A stretch of DNA of 64,000 nucleotides from Flavobacterium sp. (GCF_004295795.1 NZ_SEBR01000017.1:1-64000); one strand, 5' to 3'; positions 43,083 to 52,290 are shown, counted from the stretch's first letter. The notes: generated by a model not told the origin, from the letters alone. Translations and numbers: made by a program.

Positions 43083-44114
43083 ATGACGAACGTTTTCCGC
43101 AAACCCAATTTCGCGACCTTCGCCCTCTTTATTTTTTCACTTCTCGCCTCGCCTATTTTTGCTCAAAAGGTGGAACCGGCCAAAAAAGATTCGCTGAACG
43201 AGCGCTATCCGCGTTATCCTTTGCTCAAAATCGCGTCCATCAGCTACGATTATGCCGGACAAAGCGACTACAAGATCAAATACAAGGACGCGCCGGACGA
43301 AAGCGGTGAATTTTCCAGAGGACGTATGCAAGCCTATTTGTGGTTACCGTTTTACCGCGGAACCTACTTCACCTGGAGCGTAACGGAAATCTACACAAGA
43401 GAAGATTACGACCTCAAGAATGTGGTGAATCCTTCGGGAACTTACGTCAGCGGACGCGAGACGCTCGAAGATTTCAACACGATGGTGAATATGAACTGGA
43501 GAACCAAGATCGGGACAAAACAATTCGTGGTCAACGCTAGCGCGATGGTTGGCAGTTCGCCGGCTTTCCGCTACCAAAAAGTGAGTGGACAAGTCTACGG
43601 ACTCGTGATCCTCAAAGACGTTCCGAACACGATTTACTCGGTTGGAGCCGCTGTTTTGATCGATCCATCTTCGCCGCTTCCGGTCGTTCCGGTGGCGCAA
43701 TATTGGCACCGTTTCGAAAACAAGAAATGGGAAGTCGACATCGTCGTTCCGCAATGGGCCAAGATCAGACGTTCTGAAACCCTTGGCGGATGGCTTTCTG
43801 CCGGAGCCGAATTCGCATCCCAAAGTTTCTTTATCCGAAACCTTCCGGGCCAACAATCGACCACTTATGAAAACGCTTTCAGTGAAATTACGCCCAATAT
43901 CGGTTATGACAATCTACTTTTCGGAAACCTGATGTTGACCGTTCAAGGCGGATACAGAATCAACATGGGCGGACGACTCGGAGAAGTCAACGATCCTGCT
44001 CGCGACAAAATCGCGAACATCGACTTCGGATCAGGTTGGTACGGAAAAGCCATGCTGACTTACGTGATCCCGAACAAGGCGATCCGTCAGACGTTGGATA
44101 AAGCGATGAATTGA
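43083..44114 (+). CDS. Outer-membrane beta-barrel protein, DUF6268-like
   Basis: The 343-residue product has a signal peptide ending ASPIFAQ and about twelve amphipathic strands with aromatic belts (YLWLPFYRGTYFTWSVTEIY split across strands), ending AMLTYVIPNKA with no terminal Phe. The pattern fits the DUF6268 barrel family. The first codon is the ATG at 43083; a TTG two codons earlier is less likely. The pore or transport function is unknown. A 240-base gap follows with nothing recognisable. Confidence 0.75.
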   Translation: MTNVFRKPNFATFALFIFSLLASPIFAQKVEPAKKDSLNERYPRYPLLKIASISYDYAGQSDYKIKYKDAPDESGEFSRGRMQAYLWLPFYRGTYFTWSVTEIYTREDYDLKNVVNPSGTYVSGRETLEDFNTMVNMNWRTKIGTKQFVVNASAMVGSSPAFRYQKVSGQVYGLVILKDVPNTIYSVGAAVLIDPSSPLPVVPVAQYWHRFENKKWEVDIVVPQWAKIRRSETLGGWLSAGAEFASQSFFIRNLPGQQSTTYENAFSEITPNIGYDNLLFGNLMLTVQGGYRINMGGRLGEVNDPARDKIANIDFGSGWYGKAMLTYVIPNKAIRQTLDKAMN

Positions 44115-44354
44115 AAGGATTTCGGTCAAGACAAACGCTCCAATTCAAGATAATTTTTGGGATCGACCAAAATGTAGAAAATCGTCAGGAAAGGATTTTG
44201 TCCTTTTACGAAAAATGTTGCAGAACTTTCTTTGAGCCAAAATTATCGTGTTCAAAGATCGTGTCCGAACCTGTTTTCTACAATTTTCTGATCTCGTGAA
44301 ATACTTTTTGTCATTCGCCGATGATTGTCAGATGAAGTAAAAACCGCATTCCGA

Positions 44355-44849
44355 CTATTTCGTCCGCTGCCGCATCGCCTCATACAAAACGATTCCGGTG
44401 CTTGTTCCGAGATTGAAACTTTCGACGTTTCCGCGCATTTCGATCGTCACGCTAAAATCGCAGTTTTCCAACGCGAAATCGCTTAATCCGTTGCCTTCGT
44501 CTCCGAACCAGATCGCGAGATTCTGTTGCGTCAGATCGCTTTCGTGCAACAAACAATGCTGTTTTCCAATCGTCGCCGGACTCGTCGCTACACAAGTGAA
44601 TCCGCCGTTTTTCAATTTCTCCAGACATTCTTCGGACGAATCGAATCTTTCCAAATCCATGAACTGCACCGCGCCCGAGGAATGTTTCATCAATGACTTC
44701 CGCTTGCGCAACATTTCCAGATTGTCTTCAAGCCTTTTCATACCGTCGACAACGTAAATTTTGGCAATGCCCAAACCGTTCGCGTTCCGTATCGCGTTGG
44801 CGATGTTGATGATATAGGTCGGATTTTCCAAAACGGCGATCAACGGCAT
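44355..44849 (-). CDS. SpoU-type RNA methyltransferase, short
   Basis: The 164-residue product is a knotted SAM-dependent rRNA/tRNA 2'-O-methyltransferase. It has PTYIINIANAIRNANGLGI (motif 1), WFGDEGNGLSDFAL (motif 2) and IEMRGNVESFNLGTSTGIVL (motif 3, where the canonical Pro is Met). It lacks the N-terminal substrate-binding domain of TrmH proper, so the target may be another nucleotide. It is the second TrmH-class gene in the window (see 38169). Confidence 0.85.
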   Translation of the reverse strand: MPLIAVLENPTYIINIANAIRNANGLGIAKIYVVDGMKRLEDNLEMLRKRKSLMKHSSGAVQFMDLERFDSSEECLEKLKNGGFTCVATSPATIGKQHCLLHESDLTQQNLAIWFGDEGNGLSDFALENCDFSVTIEMRGNVESFNLGTSTGIVLYEAMRQRTK

Positions 44850-45036
44850 TTTTTCTGTCGGATGGATTTTTCGTAAAAATACAGGATTTGATCGTTTGCT
44901 GAAATACGTATAAACCGATAAATCGCAAAAGCGACCAATGTTGCCACGCCGACACGTGAAGCTGTAACGAAAACAGCGCCAAACGAACGATCTTTACATA
45001 TAACAAAAAGATTTTCAACAACTTAAAACATACACT

Positions 45037-45333
45037 ATGAAAAATTTGCTATTCACGGCCGCGGCCTTGCTTACCTTCGGATTGATGTCGGCACAGACCG
45101 ATACGACGACCACGGGAAAAACGAAAACGACGACGACCAAAACGAAATCGGACAAAACGAAATCGGACAAAACGATGAAAAAATCGACCGACAAGAAAAT
45201 GACGAAATCATCGCCCCAAAACGACGACCGAAAAGCCGAACCGAACACGCAACCGGCCACGGCTCCAAATTCGACCGAGCCGAACAGCGCGACTCCTGCA
45301 ACCGGCACTCCGACACCAACCGGAAAACCCTGA
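45037..45333 (+). CDS. Secreted Thr/Lys-rich low-complexity protein
   Basis: The 98-residue product has a signal peptide (LLFTAAALLTFGLMSAQ). The mature chain is almost only Thr, Lys, Ser, Asp and Pro, with KTKSDKTKSDKTMKKSTDKK in the middle and a TPATGTPTPTGKP end. It resembles small basic secreted flavobacterial proteins of unknown use. Monocistronic; a strong terminator follows within 10 bases. Confidence 0.7.
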   Translation: MKNLLFTAAALLTFGLMSAQTDTTTTGKTKTTTTKTKSDKTKSDKTMKKSTDKKMTKSSPQNDDRKAEPNTQPATAPNSTEPNSATPATGTPTPTGKP

Positions 45334-45338
45334 AAAAC

Positions 45339-45363
45339 AAAAGCCCACAACGGGCTTTTTTTT
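45339..45363 (+). terminator. Rho-independent terminator
   Basis: Stem AAAAGCCC/GGGCTTTT, loop ACAAC, then a T run. Confidence 0.88.
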
Positions 45364-45432
45364 ATGTCCGAAATTTTAATGCCGCACGGGTTGCAGCTTT
45401 GAACGCAAGTCGGTTTTCGCTAAATTAGTGCA

Positions 45433-46125
45433 ATGAAGAAAAAAGTAGTCGTATTGACCGGAGCCGGGATTTCGGCCGAATCAGGAATAAAAACGTTCCG
45501 CGACGCCGATGGATTATGGGAAGGACATGACGTCATGGAAGTCGCCACACCCGAAGGCTGGAACAAAAATCCGGAATTGGTTCGCGATTTCTACAACCAA
45601 AGACGGCGCCAACTCAAGGAAGTCCAACCCAATTCGGCACACGTCGAACTCGCCGAACTCGAGAAAGACTTCGACGTCACGATCATTACCCAAAACGTCG
45701 ACAACCTGCACGAAAAAGGCGGAAGCACGAACGTCTTGCATTTGCACGGCGAACTGCTCAAGGTGCGAAGCCTGAACGATCCGACGCATATTGTCGATTG
45801 GGAAGAAGACTTGCTCGACTCGCACAAAGACCCGAACGGATTCGGCATGCGGCCGCACATTGTGTGGTTTGGCGAAGACGTTCCGGCGCTCGAGCAAGCC
45901 GTTTACCTAACCGATCAAGCCGATATCTTTGCCGTGATAGGAACATCATTGCAAGTTTATCCCGCGGCCGGACTCGTTTCTTACACAAGACCGAACGTTC
46001 CCGTTTTTTACATCGACCCAAAACCTATCGGAATCTCCGGAATGGGGAAACGCCTCGAAGTGATTCCGATGAGCGCGACCCAAGGCGTGAAAGTGCTTAA
46101 GGAAAGACTCAGAAAATTGCCGTAA
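45433..46125 (+). CDS. Sirtuin-type NAD-dependent deacylase without zinc cysteines
   Basis: The 230-residue class III-type sirtuin removes acyl groups from protein Lys using NAD. Motifs: GAGISAESGIKTFR (10-23), TQNVDNLHEKGG (86-97), catalytic H105 in HLHGE, and RPHIVWFGE. Y54-x-x-R57 matches the desuccinylase/demalonylase signature of SIRT5 and CobB. The chain has no Cys at all, so the structural zinc site is absent, with HGE..RPH bridged by a short acidic loop. It likely forms an operon with the methyltransferase 15 bases downstream. Confidence 0.9.
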   Translation: MKKKVVVLTGAGISAESGIKTFRDADGLWEGHDVMEVATPEGWNKNPELVRDFYNQRRRQLKEVQPNSAHVELAELEKDFDVTIITQNVDNLHEKGGSTNVLHLHGELLKVRSLNDPTHIVDWEEDLLDSHKDPNGFGMRPHIVWFGEDVPALEQAVYLTDQADIFAVIGTSLQVYPAAGLVSYTRPNVPVFYIDPKPIGISGMGKRLEVIPMSATQGVKVLKERLRKLP

Positions 46126-46140
46126 CCAAATCCGAAACAA

Positions 46141-46911
46141 ATGGAAATAGAAAATCCCGCTTTCGACTACGACAATTTGGGCGAAACCTATTCGAAAATC
46201 CGCCAAACCGATCCAAGAATTGCCAATTATGTTCTCGATGCGCTGGCCGATGCGAAAACCATAATCAACATTGGCGCAGGTTCAGGATCGTATGAACCTG
46301 AGAACAAATATGTCGTCGCAGTCGAACCGTCAGTCACGATGCGCAAACAGCGATTGGCTAACCAAAAAGTTCCGGCGATCGACGCCAAAGCGGACAGTTT
46401 GCCGTTTGACGATAATTCGTTCGATGCGGCGATGGCGATGGTCACGATCCATCATTGGCCTGACATCGACAAAGGTCTGAGGGAAATTCGGCGCGTCACC
46501 AAAAACCAGATTCTGGTAATGACATTCGATCCCGATGCGCTCGACAAGTTTTGGAACGCCGATTATTTTCCGGAATTGATCGAGGTCGAAAAAGCGAGAT
46601 ATCCGAAAATACAAGATATCTTGGACGCTTTGGGCGGAAAGAGTGAGGTGATCGAAATCCCGATTCCGCTCGATTGCCGCGACGGATTCCAGGAAGCGTT
46701 TTACGGAAGACCCGAAGCTTTCCTGAACCCGGAAGTGCGGTTGAACCAATCGGCTTGGGGATTTTTGCGCGATGGACTGGAGGAAGAATCGGTGAATCGG
46801 CTAAAAGCAGATCTGGATTCGGGAAAATGGGACGAAAAATTCGGGAAGTATCGCAGCGAACCCTTTGCGACTTTCGCGCTACGACTGATCGTGTCGCATC
46901 CGCAAAGTTGA
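46141..46911 (+). CDS. Class I SAM-dependent methyltransferase
   Basis: The 256-residue product has the Rossmann-type SAM site INIGAGSGSYEP, an acidic end of strand 2 (VAVEPS), DSLPFDDNSFDAAM and MVTIHHWPD, typical of UbiE/MenG-like small-molecule methyltransferases. The substrate is not predictable. The gene starts 15 bases after the sirtuin stop and is probably co-transcribed. The next gene has its own -7 box. Confidence 0.85.
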   Translation: MEIENPAFDYDNLGETYSKIRQTDPRIANYVLDALADAKTIINIGAGSGSYEPENKYVVAVEPSVTMRKQRLANQKVPAIDAKADSLPFDDNSFDAAMAMVTIHHWPDIDKGLREIRRVTKNQILVMTFDPDALDKFWNADYFPELIEVEKARYPKIQDILDALGGKSEVIEIPIPLDCRDGFQEAFYGRPEAFLNPEVRLNQSAWGFLRDGLEEESVNRLKADLDSGKWDEKFGKYRSEPFATFALRLIVSHPQS

Positions 46912-46972
46912 TAGAATCGATAATTATCGGGAGAGATTCCCGTAAATCCGGACCAATACCGCTATTTTTGCG

Positions 46973-46980
46973 ACCGATAA
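46973..46980 (+). promoter_or_regulatory. -7 box (TATTTTTG)
   Basis: TATTTTTG ends 9 bases before the ATG at 46990, so the leader is very short or absent. Confidence 0.5.
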
Positions 46981-46989
46981 CAAATCGGC

Positions 46990-47556
46990 ATGAAACCAAT
47001 AAAACTCCAACTTTTCGTTTTCATTTTACTATTTCTCGTTTTCTCGAAAGCTTTCGGCCAACCCAAAAAAGGCGAATCGCTGAATGTCTCGGTCGGACTT
47101 GGAGTGACGACCTGCTATTACGACGTCGACACTTCGGGTTCGGGATTCAGTGCCGAAGTCGAATACTTTTGGGCGCCTTTGAGTTGGTTTGGAGTAAAGC
47201 CATATGCAGGTGTCATTTTCGCGCATTCGGAATCGGAAAAAAACGAGATGTTCGAAGCCAAAGTCAGGACAAAGGCATTTCTCGTCGGAACGAAGATCAG
47301 GATTGCCGCGCCAATTCCTTATGTCGCACCTTATATCGAATCGGGTTTCGGACTTTCGTGCGGCTCGTTCGAGACTTTCGTCGCCGGACATTACGACATC
47401 GACAAAAGCGGAATCTATCCACATATCCCGCTGACGTTAGGACTTGCGGTGGGACGCAAACACAATTTCGACATCAAGTTGAGTTATTATTTCCAGGATT
47501 CGGCCAAGCAAATTTACGGATCGGCGGCTGTCGGGTTTTCGTTTCCGCTTGACTGA
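46990..47556 (+). CDS. Small outer-membrane beta-barrel protein
   Basis: The 188-residue product has a signal peptide (LLFLVFSKAFG) and eight amphipathic strands ending GSAAVGFSFPLD, with a penultimate Leu/Asp rather than Phe. The size and pattern fit OmpA/OmpX-like barrels. No peptidoglycan-binding domain. It converges on the small gene ending at 47567. Confidence 0.7.
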   Translation: MKPIKLQLFVFILLFLVFSKAFGQPKKGESLNVSVGLGVTTCYYDVDTSGSGFSAEVEYFWAPLSWFGVKPYAGVIFAHSESEKNEMFEAKVRTKAFLVGTKIRIAAPIPYVAPYIESGFGLSCGSFETFVAGHYDIDKSGIYPHIPLTLGLAVGRKHNFDIKLSYYFQDSAKQIYGSAAVGFSFPLD

Positions 47557-47566
47557 CAGAAAGCGA

Positions 47567-47725
47567 TCAGGAAAAATCCTCACTCCAATCGCCTTGCATG
47601 GCATCGAGTAATTTGGGCGTCGGCTTTAAGCTGTCGATGTGGCAATTTTCGAGATCGGACAAAGATTCGACATTGAGATAATCGTCCTTTTCGTGCTCGG
47701 AAGTGTTTTGATCGGAAGTATTCAT
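47567..47725 (-). CDS. Small acidic protein (52 residues), unknown
   Basis: The product starts MNTSDQNTSEHEKDDYLNVE, is acidic and has no signal. A longer frame exists, but its first part has an odd composition, so I take the ATG at 47725. The frame could be spurious; support is only its Glu/Asp-rich, helix-like content and its fit in the gap after 47556. Confidence 0.4.
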   Translation of the reverse strand: MNTSDQNTSEHEKDDYLNVESLSDLENCHIDSLKPTPKLLDAMQGDWSEDFS

Positions 47726-47879
47726 GGTTGTTTCTTCCAAAAATACGCCGCGACCGCAAACCTGGCATTGTAGGAAAACTGCGATTGTGTTGTAAGATTC
47801 GCTGCACGCATCCAAAAAAACCAGATTCTGCCTGAAGCGATTCCTCGAAATCGAATCACGGGCAGAATTTCCATCCGAT

Positions 47880-49856
47880 TCAGACTTCGGAAAACTCCAA
47901 CCGAATTTCAGTCGAAGCGCCAGAAGTCACCGAAATTTTCGCGCCCAGACGATCGGCTAATTCGCGAATCAAAGTCAAGCCCAAACCAGAACGTCGGCTG
48001 TCGACCGAAGCATTTCCAAGCAATGCCGCTTTCGCCGTTTCGGGCATCGGTTTTCCTGTGTTTCGAACCCAGACTGAAATTTGTTTTCCGGATTTGCTTC
48101 CGCCCAAAATCACCTCGGAATCTTCATTGGAAACCTTTATCGCGTTCTGAACCAAGTTCCTGAGAATGATCTCGAGCATGTTTCGATCGGTTTCCAGGCA
48201 AAGCGACTCGTCGAATTCGCGTTTTAGCGACACGTTCTTTTTCTCGCGTTCGTTCGTCGAAAGATCTGAAATCACCTCGAAACATTCTTCCAACGCAAAA
48301 AAATCGTTCTGAACCGAAAATTGCTGCATCTGCGACTTGGACCAAATCAACAAATCTTCCATCGTATCGAGCAAAATGCGCGCCGACGAAGTGATTTTGT
48401 CGTTGTGACGGATTTTGTCGGCTTCTGACAAAGCCTCGGGATGCGACTTCTGGATTTCCAGAAACTGATAGATATGGCTCACGGAACTTCTCAAATCGTG
48501 CCCGATGATCGAAAACAGTTTCGCTTTCGTCTGATTGGCTTCGTCGAGCTTCGAATTCAGCTGCAAAAGTGCGAGATTGTTGCGTCGCTGGTTTCGGATT
48601 TGCATAAAAAGCAAAAATCCTATCGCGATCACCATGACGAGTCCGCCAATGTAAAGCCAGCGCTCGCGTTCGGCCGATTCGAGTTTGACGCGATTGAGCT
48701 CGATCTGTTTGTCGCGCAGTTCGATCGCACGCCTGTCCTCGAGGTTCTTGATGGTTTCCTTGTTGTCGGAATTGAAGATCGAATCCTTGAAAACCGCGGC
48801 TTGGTTCTGCATTTCGAATGCGCTCTCGAATTGCCTCAATTGTCCGTGAAGCGCTGCCAGCGTCACATAAGCCAAACCTTGTCCGTTTCGGTCGCCTCTT
48901 TCCTGATTGAGTTTAAGCGCGCGGTTGCCTTCGAACACGCCTTTGTTTGCGAGTTCCACTGCTTTTGCTCCGGATTCGGCTTTCGATTGTCTCAGGAAAA
49001 TATCGGCACGCAACTGGTAATTCGCGGGCGTAACCCTGTCGTTTCCGGTCGTGAGATTGATTTCCAACGAGGCGTCATTATACTCGTTCGCCTTCTTGTA
49101 ATCCTTGTTTTCGTAATACAGATGCGCCAGGGACGAAAGGTTGATCGACTTGTTGTAAAGATCGCCGAGCTTGTCGTTGATCACGATTGCGTCGTTGAAG
49201 AACTTGATCGCCTTGTCGTATTGCCTGAGTTCGGAATAACAATTTCCGAGATTTCCCAAATTGTTGGACAGATACGTCAAATTGCCCATCTGTTCATTGA
49301 TCACGCGCGCCCGATCGTAATATTGAACGGCTTTTTTGATGTCGCCCAAGTCATAATACACGATTCCCATGTTCGACAAAACCGCCGCCTGCCCTTTCCT
49401 GTCGCCGGCTTCCTCGCTCGATTTGAGCGCGAGCATGTCGTTTTCGAGCGCTTCGGTGTAATTGCCCATGTAGGTTTGCACGAGTCCGAGACTTCGCAGA
49501 CATTCGCCTTTTACTTTTTTGCTCTTTACGATTTTGAGGCCCTTTTTGTATTCCTCGACGCCTCCCGGATAATCGCCGTTATTGGTCAGGTTCATGCCTA
49601 TGCTGCGATGTGCCGCTGCGATCCCGTCGTTGAATTTGAGCTTTTTGGCGAGTTGCAACGCGCGTCTTCCCCACAAAAGTCCAAGTTTCACATCTACATC
49701 TTGGTGACAATAGGAAAGTTTGTTCAAAACCGACACTTTGGCCGTGTCGTCCGGTTTGGTCGCGACGAGATTTTTGAGCGAATCGATAGCCGACTTTCCT
49801 TCGGTTTGGGAAAATCCGACGATCGGAAAAAGCAAAAACAAAAGCAGCCAGCGCAT
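47880..49856 (-). CDS. TPR sensor histidine kinase
   Basis: The 658-residue product has a signal peptide, periplasmic TPR repeats (about 40-330), a coiled-coil, a membrane helix near 395-415 (WLYIGGLVMVIAIGFLLFMQ) and a cytoplasmic kinase core. The H-box is LFSIIGHDLRSS, the N-box NLVQNAIKVS and the G-box RRSGLGLTLI. It starts immediately after the stop of the LytTR regulator, so the pair is one operon. TPR-type kinases of this sort sense protein or peptide contacts; the signal is unknown. Confidence 0.92.
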   Translation of the reverse strand: MRWLLLFLLFPIVGFSQTEGKSAIDSLKNLVATKPDDTAKVSVLNKLSYCHQDVDVKLGLLWGRRALQLAKKLKFNDGIAAAHRSIGMNLTNNGDYPGGVEEYKKGLKIVKSKKVKGECLRSLGLVQTYMGNYTEALENDMLALKSSEEAGDRKGQAAVLSNMGIVYYDLGDIKKAVQYYDRARVINEQMGNLTYLSNNLGNLGNCYSELRQYDKAIKFFNDAIVINDKLGDLYNKSINLSSLAHLYYENKDYKKANEYNDASLEINLTTGNDRVTPANYQLRADIFLRQSKAESGAKAVELANKGVFEGNRALKLNQERGDRNGQGLAYVTLAALHGQLRQFESAFEMQNQAAVFKDSIFNSDNKETIKNLEDRRAIELRDKQIELNRVKLESAERERWLYIGGLVMVIAIGFLLFMQIRNQRRNNLALLQLNSKLDEANQTKAKLFSIIGHDLRSSVSHIYQFLEIQKSHPEALSEADKIRHNDKITSSARILLDTMEDLLIWSKSQMQQFSVQNDFFALEECFEVISDLSTNEREKKNVSLKREFDESLCLETDRNMLEIILRNLVQNAIKVSNEDSEVILGGSKSGKQISVWVRNTGKPMPETAKAALLGNASVDSRRSGLGLTLIRELADRLGAKISVTSGASTEIRLEFSEV

Positions 49857-50561
49857 CTAAAGCAGTTGTTTGAGGTTGTCTTTATAACTCCTTCCGATGG
49901 GAATTTCGGTTCCGTCGTGAAGCGTGACAACGCCCGAAACCACTTTTCTCACGAAAGTCTTGTGCACGGCGAAACTGCGGTGCACGCGCACGAATCCCAC
50001 CATGTTCTCTTCTTTTATCAGATTCCCGATATTGGACAAAACGAAATATTTGCGAGTGCCGGTCACGACCCTTGTGTAATCTTTCAACGCTTCGAGATAC
50101 AAGATGTCGCGCAGGGCAACCTTGTGCTGCTCTGTGCCGTCCTTGATGAAAATCGACTCGCCACCGAATCCGGCTTCGAACAGATTCGCCTTTTCGCGAA
50201 CCGACATATAGTCCTCGATGCGAACGATTGTCTGGGAAAGTCTGTTCGCGGTGAGCGGTTTCAGGATGAAGTCCAACGTATCGAGTCCGAAGGCGTCCAG
50301 AGCGTGTTCCGGATGAGCCGAAATAAACACGCAAACGGGAACATCGGAAACCGATTTGCGCAATTCAAGACCGGAAAGCTCCGGCATGTCGATGTCGAGA
50401 AACAGCACGTCAGGTTTGTGTTTTTGGATAAAAGGCAGCGCTTCTACCGCCGACTCGAAAATACCGAGCACGTCAAATTGCGGATACCGCTTCAGGTTCA
50501 GGGAAACATTGAGCCTATCCAGCTCGTTGTCGTCGATTATAAGACTGGTATACCGTTTCAT
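49857..50561 (-). CDS. LytTR-type response regulator
   Basis: The 234-residue transcription factor has an N-terminal receiver (D10, D11, phospho-acceptor D56 in VLFLDIDMP, Lys in FILKPL) and a C-terminal LytTR DNA-binding domain (about 130-234, with EALKDYTRVVTGTRKYFVLS and FVRVHRSFAVHKTFV). It is the expected partner of the TPR kinase downstream. The -7 box lies 17 bases upstream of the ATG. Confidence 0.93.
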   Translation of the reverse strand: MKRYTSLIIDDNELDRLNVSLNLKRYPQFDVLGIFESAVEALPFIQKHKPDVLFLDIDMPELSGLELRKSVSDVPVCVFISAHPEHALDAFGLDTLDFILKPLTANRLSQTIVRIEDYMSVREKANLFEAGFGGESIFIKDGTEQHKVALRDILYLEALKDYTRVVTGTRKYFVLSNIGNLIKEENMVGFVRVHRSFAVHKTFVRKVVSGVVTLHDGTEIPIGRSYKDNLKQLL

Positions 50562-50577
50562 AGCTTCGAAGGTCAGT

Positions 50578-50585
50578 CAAATGTA
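50578..50585 (-). promoter_or_regulatory. -7 box for the LytTR/kinase operon
   Basis: Minus-strand TACATTTG, 17 bases upstream of the ATG at 50561. Confidence 0.5.
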
Positions 50586-50825
50586 CTACAATATCGGATT
50601 TTCTGTCGCTAGTAGAGAAAAAATGTCGCTGGTATATTTTAACACGAGATAAATTGCGCAACTCGCAACTTTGCAATCAAGACAACAGCGTACAATTGTG
50701 TTAGTTTTTTTCAGAAAGAGTCGGTAGGAGTTGCCGGCTCTTTTTATTTTGTTGGATTTCCCTTACATTCAAATTGTACACAACTTTACTGTTTTAAAAA
50801 AAGTTACGGTTACTAACTTTAGGAG

Positions 50826-51122
50826 ATGGAAAAGTTTTTACGCGAACAAAAGGAAATGCGAAAATGTATGGAGAAAAAGTTGTCCGAAATCACTTTGGAA
50901 TACGAACCTGACATGGACGCATCCGAAAGAAAGCACTTCGAATTGGCCAAACATTACACGTATTCGCTCGTAGTGGGAGAAAGTCTGATGTGCGAATGGC
51001 ATTTTACCGAAATGGCAAAACACTACCAAACGATGTTGCCGCAAAAAGTCGAGCGCGAATTGCGAACGGGTTTGAACGAGTGCGTAAATTCGGTGCGGAA
51101 TTCAGACAATCGTTCAGTTTAG
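50826..51122 (+). CDS. Small charged helical protein, unknown
   Basis: The 98-residue product starts MEKFLREQKEMRKCMEKKLS. It is highly charged, with helices in the middle (FELAKHYTYSLVVGESLMCE) and two Cys. It overlaps the receiver gene at 51114 by 9 bases, tail to tail. A near-match -7 box (TAACTTTA, 50814-50821) precedes the ATG, leaving almost no leader. No family recognised. Confidence 0.6.
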   Translation: MEKFLREQKEMRKCMEKKLSEITLEYEPDMDASERKHFELAKHYTYSLVVGESLMCEWHFTEMAKHYQTMLPQKVERELRTGLNECVNSVRNSDNRSV

Positions 51123-51500
51123 ATCTCTTGTGCGTCTCAACCCGATTATGTCGCGCAAATCTTTTTCCAGCAGAAAATAGTCGGTCGATTTCACAATGTG
51201 TCTGTCGGCTCCAAACTCGTAGCTTTTCTGGGCCAATTCCTGATCGATGGACGAAGTGAAAATCACCACAGGAACATCGTCAAAACGCTTGTCGCCTCTA
51301 ATTGTCTTCAGAACGTCATGTCCGGTCGTGCCGTTCAGGCTGAAATCGAGAAACAGGATTTCGGGCACTTCCGATTCTCCGAACAATTGGTCGCGAAACG
51401 CATCCAAAGTCTCGAAAACCATCACTTGCTTGTTGAATCCGACCATGATGTCCACGAAAATCATCAAATCGTCCTTGTCGTCGTCCAGGTAATAAATCAT
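51114..51500 (-). CDS. Single-domain response regulator
   Basis: The 128-residue receiver without output domain has acidic DDDKDD (6-11), phospho-acceptor D52 in ILFLDFSLNG, Thr/Ser in VIFTSSID and Lys in RHIVKSTD. Its short form and family resemble the receiver at 31910. It lies near, but is not co-oriented in operon distance with, the TPR kinase/LytTR pair, so a shared phosphorelay is only a guess. Confidence 0.9.
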   Translation of the reverse strand: MIYYLDDDKDDLMIFVDIMVGFNKQVMVFETLDAFRDQLFGESEVPEILFLDFSLNGTTGHDVLKTIRGDKRFDDVPVVIFTSSIDQELAQKSYEFGADRHIVKSTDYFLLEKDLRDIIGLRRTRDLN

Positions 51501-51599
51501 CGGAAATTAATTTTACACCAATTTAGGAAATCGAAGTGAAACCAGATTTGCATAATTTCCATTCCGCCGATTTTTTTTCCAGATTTCAAAATGTCGCCC

Positions 51600-52037
51600 T
51601 CACTTGACCTTCATTGCCTTGAGCAAAGCGGCAGTTACCAAAGCGCCAAATAAGTAATAGCCGACTGTCATCGCTTTTTTTTGCGTCGTTCCCGCAACCG
51701 GTTCTTCGTCCAATCCCATTGGTTCGGGCAATGTCACGGCTCCGACTCCGGCGGTCAGGCCGATCGTGATGGCGCGCGTCCAAAGATTTTTGCTTCCGCC
51801 AATCCCGATACTCGAATAATACATGGCGTTGCTGACCAGATCTGCGCCCAAAGTTGCCGCATACAGATTGTCTTCGTTTTCGATTTCGGCGTCGATCGGC
51901 TTTAGCGTTTTCTGGATCGCCTCCTCGCCTACCAAATCGATTCTTGGCGTGCCTTTCTTGTGTTTCAGCGCTTCGTGCAGTAAATTCAGGGCGATCGCGC
52001 CGCCCAATCCGGCGGCCATATTTTTTATCGTGCTCAT
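51600..52037 (-). CDS. Uncharacterised membrane protein
   Basis: The 145-residue product has an N-terminal glycine-rich hydrophobic segment (MAAGLGGAIALNLLHEALKH), two more near residues 88-104 and 125-142, and a Glu-rich stretch between. No motif seen. The lipoprotein gene is just upstream on the same strand with a 17-base gap, so the two are probably one transcript. Confidence 0.65.
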   Translation of the reverse strand: MSTIKNMAAGLGGAIALNLLHEALKHKKGTPRIDLVGEEAIQKTLKPIDAEIENEDNLYAATLGADLVSNAMYYSSIGIGGSKNLWTRAITIGLTAGVGAVTLPEPMGLDEEPVAGTTQKKAMTVGYYLFGALVTAALLKAMKVK

Positions 52038-52054
52038 TTTGTCGGTTTTTGGGA

Positions 52055-52258
52055 TTATTTATTCGTGTCGGTGGAATCTGTGGCGCTCGAATCTGTGGCT
52101 GATGCCGATCCTGATTCCGATGTTGGAGAAGTTGCTCCGGCCGCAGCGGCTCCGGTTTCGGTATCTTCCGGATTGTTCGCTTCGCCGTGCGTATATCGGC
52201 ACGAGGAAAGCATCAGTACTGCGGTAAAAAAAAGGATTTTGGAAAGTGTCGTTTTCAT
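52055..52258 (-). CDS. Small lipoprotein
   Basis: The 67-residue product has a lipoprotein signal (ILFFTAVLMLSSC, C20) and a Ser/Thr/Asp/Ala-rich unstructured tail. The start at 52258 fits a -7 box 24 bases upstream. It leads a two-gene transcript with the membrane protein at 51600. Function unknown. Confidence 0.7.
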   Translation of the reverse strand: MKTTLSKILFFTAVLMLSSCRYTHGEANNPEDTETGAAAAGATSPTSESGSASATDSSATDSTDTNK

Positions 52259-52282
52259 GATTTTGGCTTTTAGGATGAGTTC

Positions 52283-52290
52283 CAAATTTA
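52283..52290 (-). promoter_or_regulatory. -7 box (TAAATTTG) for the small lipoprotein
   Basis: Minus-strand TAAATTTG, 24 bases upstream of the ATG at 52258; no TTG at normal spacing. Confidence 0.5.

Noticed and set aside
48441..50612. 723-codon open frame on the plus strand over the kinase/LytTR genes
   Set aside because: It runs antisense across two clear genes, and its product is Phe/Arg/Val-rich without any motif. Long shadow frames arise here from the codon bias.
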